Below, one piece after another: positions 63,903 through 64,000 of a DNA stretch of 64,000 bases. Within the stretch, counting starts at the first letter, position 1. Each line of letters begins with the position of its first letter. The stretch is from Theocolax elegans (Eukaryota; Arthropoda; Insecta; Hymenoptera; Cerocephalidae). The stretch lies in assembly GCA_026168455.1 (NCBI GenBank), contig CM047427.1, positions 17,187,201-17,251,200 of the forward strand. Direction: 5' to 3'. Both the position numbers and the translations under genes were made by a program. The notes under the pieces were generated by a model. It had not been told where the DNA came from, searched no databases, and saw only the letters and a program-made list of their open reading frames with translations.

Positions 63903-64000
63903 TAAATTTTAACCAGGACCTTTGTGGTATTAACAACCGGATTTATTTATTAGTATTGTTCTAGTAAACGTTACTATTTTATTAACCCATTATATAGATC

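Noticed and set aside
1..64000. CRISPR arrays, bacterial operons, riboswitches
   Set aside because: No spaced direct repeats, ribosome-binding sites or dense gene layout; the sequence is clearly eukaryotic.

Overview
The window looks like AT-rich insect nuclear DNA, most likely from a hymenopteran and possibly an ant. The reasons are AT-rich, intron-like sequence with small GC/CpG-rich islands, GT-AG introns, a Dpr-family immunoglobulin exon, a Ty3/gypsy element, and a transposase remnant of a kind common in ant genomes. The taxonomic call is an inference. Most of the 64 kb is non-coding.

Layout. 1-23 kb: no convincing gene. It holds an interrupted foldback element (3558-4712), tRNA-derived (SINE-like) sequences, a nearly perfect 1-kb palindrome (12018-13013) and a diverged short repeat family (16.4-16.9 kb). 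23447-28889: a very young Ty3/gypsy LTR retrotransposon on the minus strand, with two 651-bp LTRs that differ at one base, a TTTC target duplication, and gag and pol linked by a canonical -1 slippery heptamer. A one-base frameshift breaks the reverse transcriptase. 29289-29683: a TTAA-flanked foldback MITE. 33.8-35.8 kb: a CpG-rich island, probably a promoter, followed by a three-exon plus-strand transcription unit that ends at a poly(A) signal. It carries several perfect RNA hairpins, and its main reading frame is 204 codons long but for one internal TAG. Possible splice sites on the minus strand hint at a divergent transcript. 35907-36736: a TA-flanked DNA transposon remnant. A 3.48-kb head-to-tail duplication (36196-43152) starts inside it.

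49466-49887 is the last coding exon of a dpr gene, with the second Ig domain and a C-terminal hydrophobic, GPI-signal-like tail. No other dpr exon is recognisable, so much of the upstream sequence may be a long dpr intron with the transposons and the 35-kb unit nested inside it. The right end holds a candidate terminal exon of an unknown gene (63708-63891).

The best candidates for something undescribed are the structured three-exon unit near 35 kb and the 1-kb palindrome, a possible source of hairpin RNA. The tandem duplication and the palindrome could both be assembly artefacts and need checking against raw reads.
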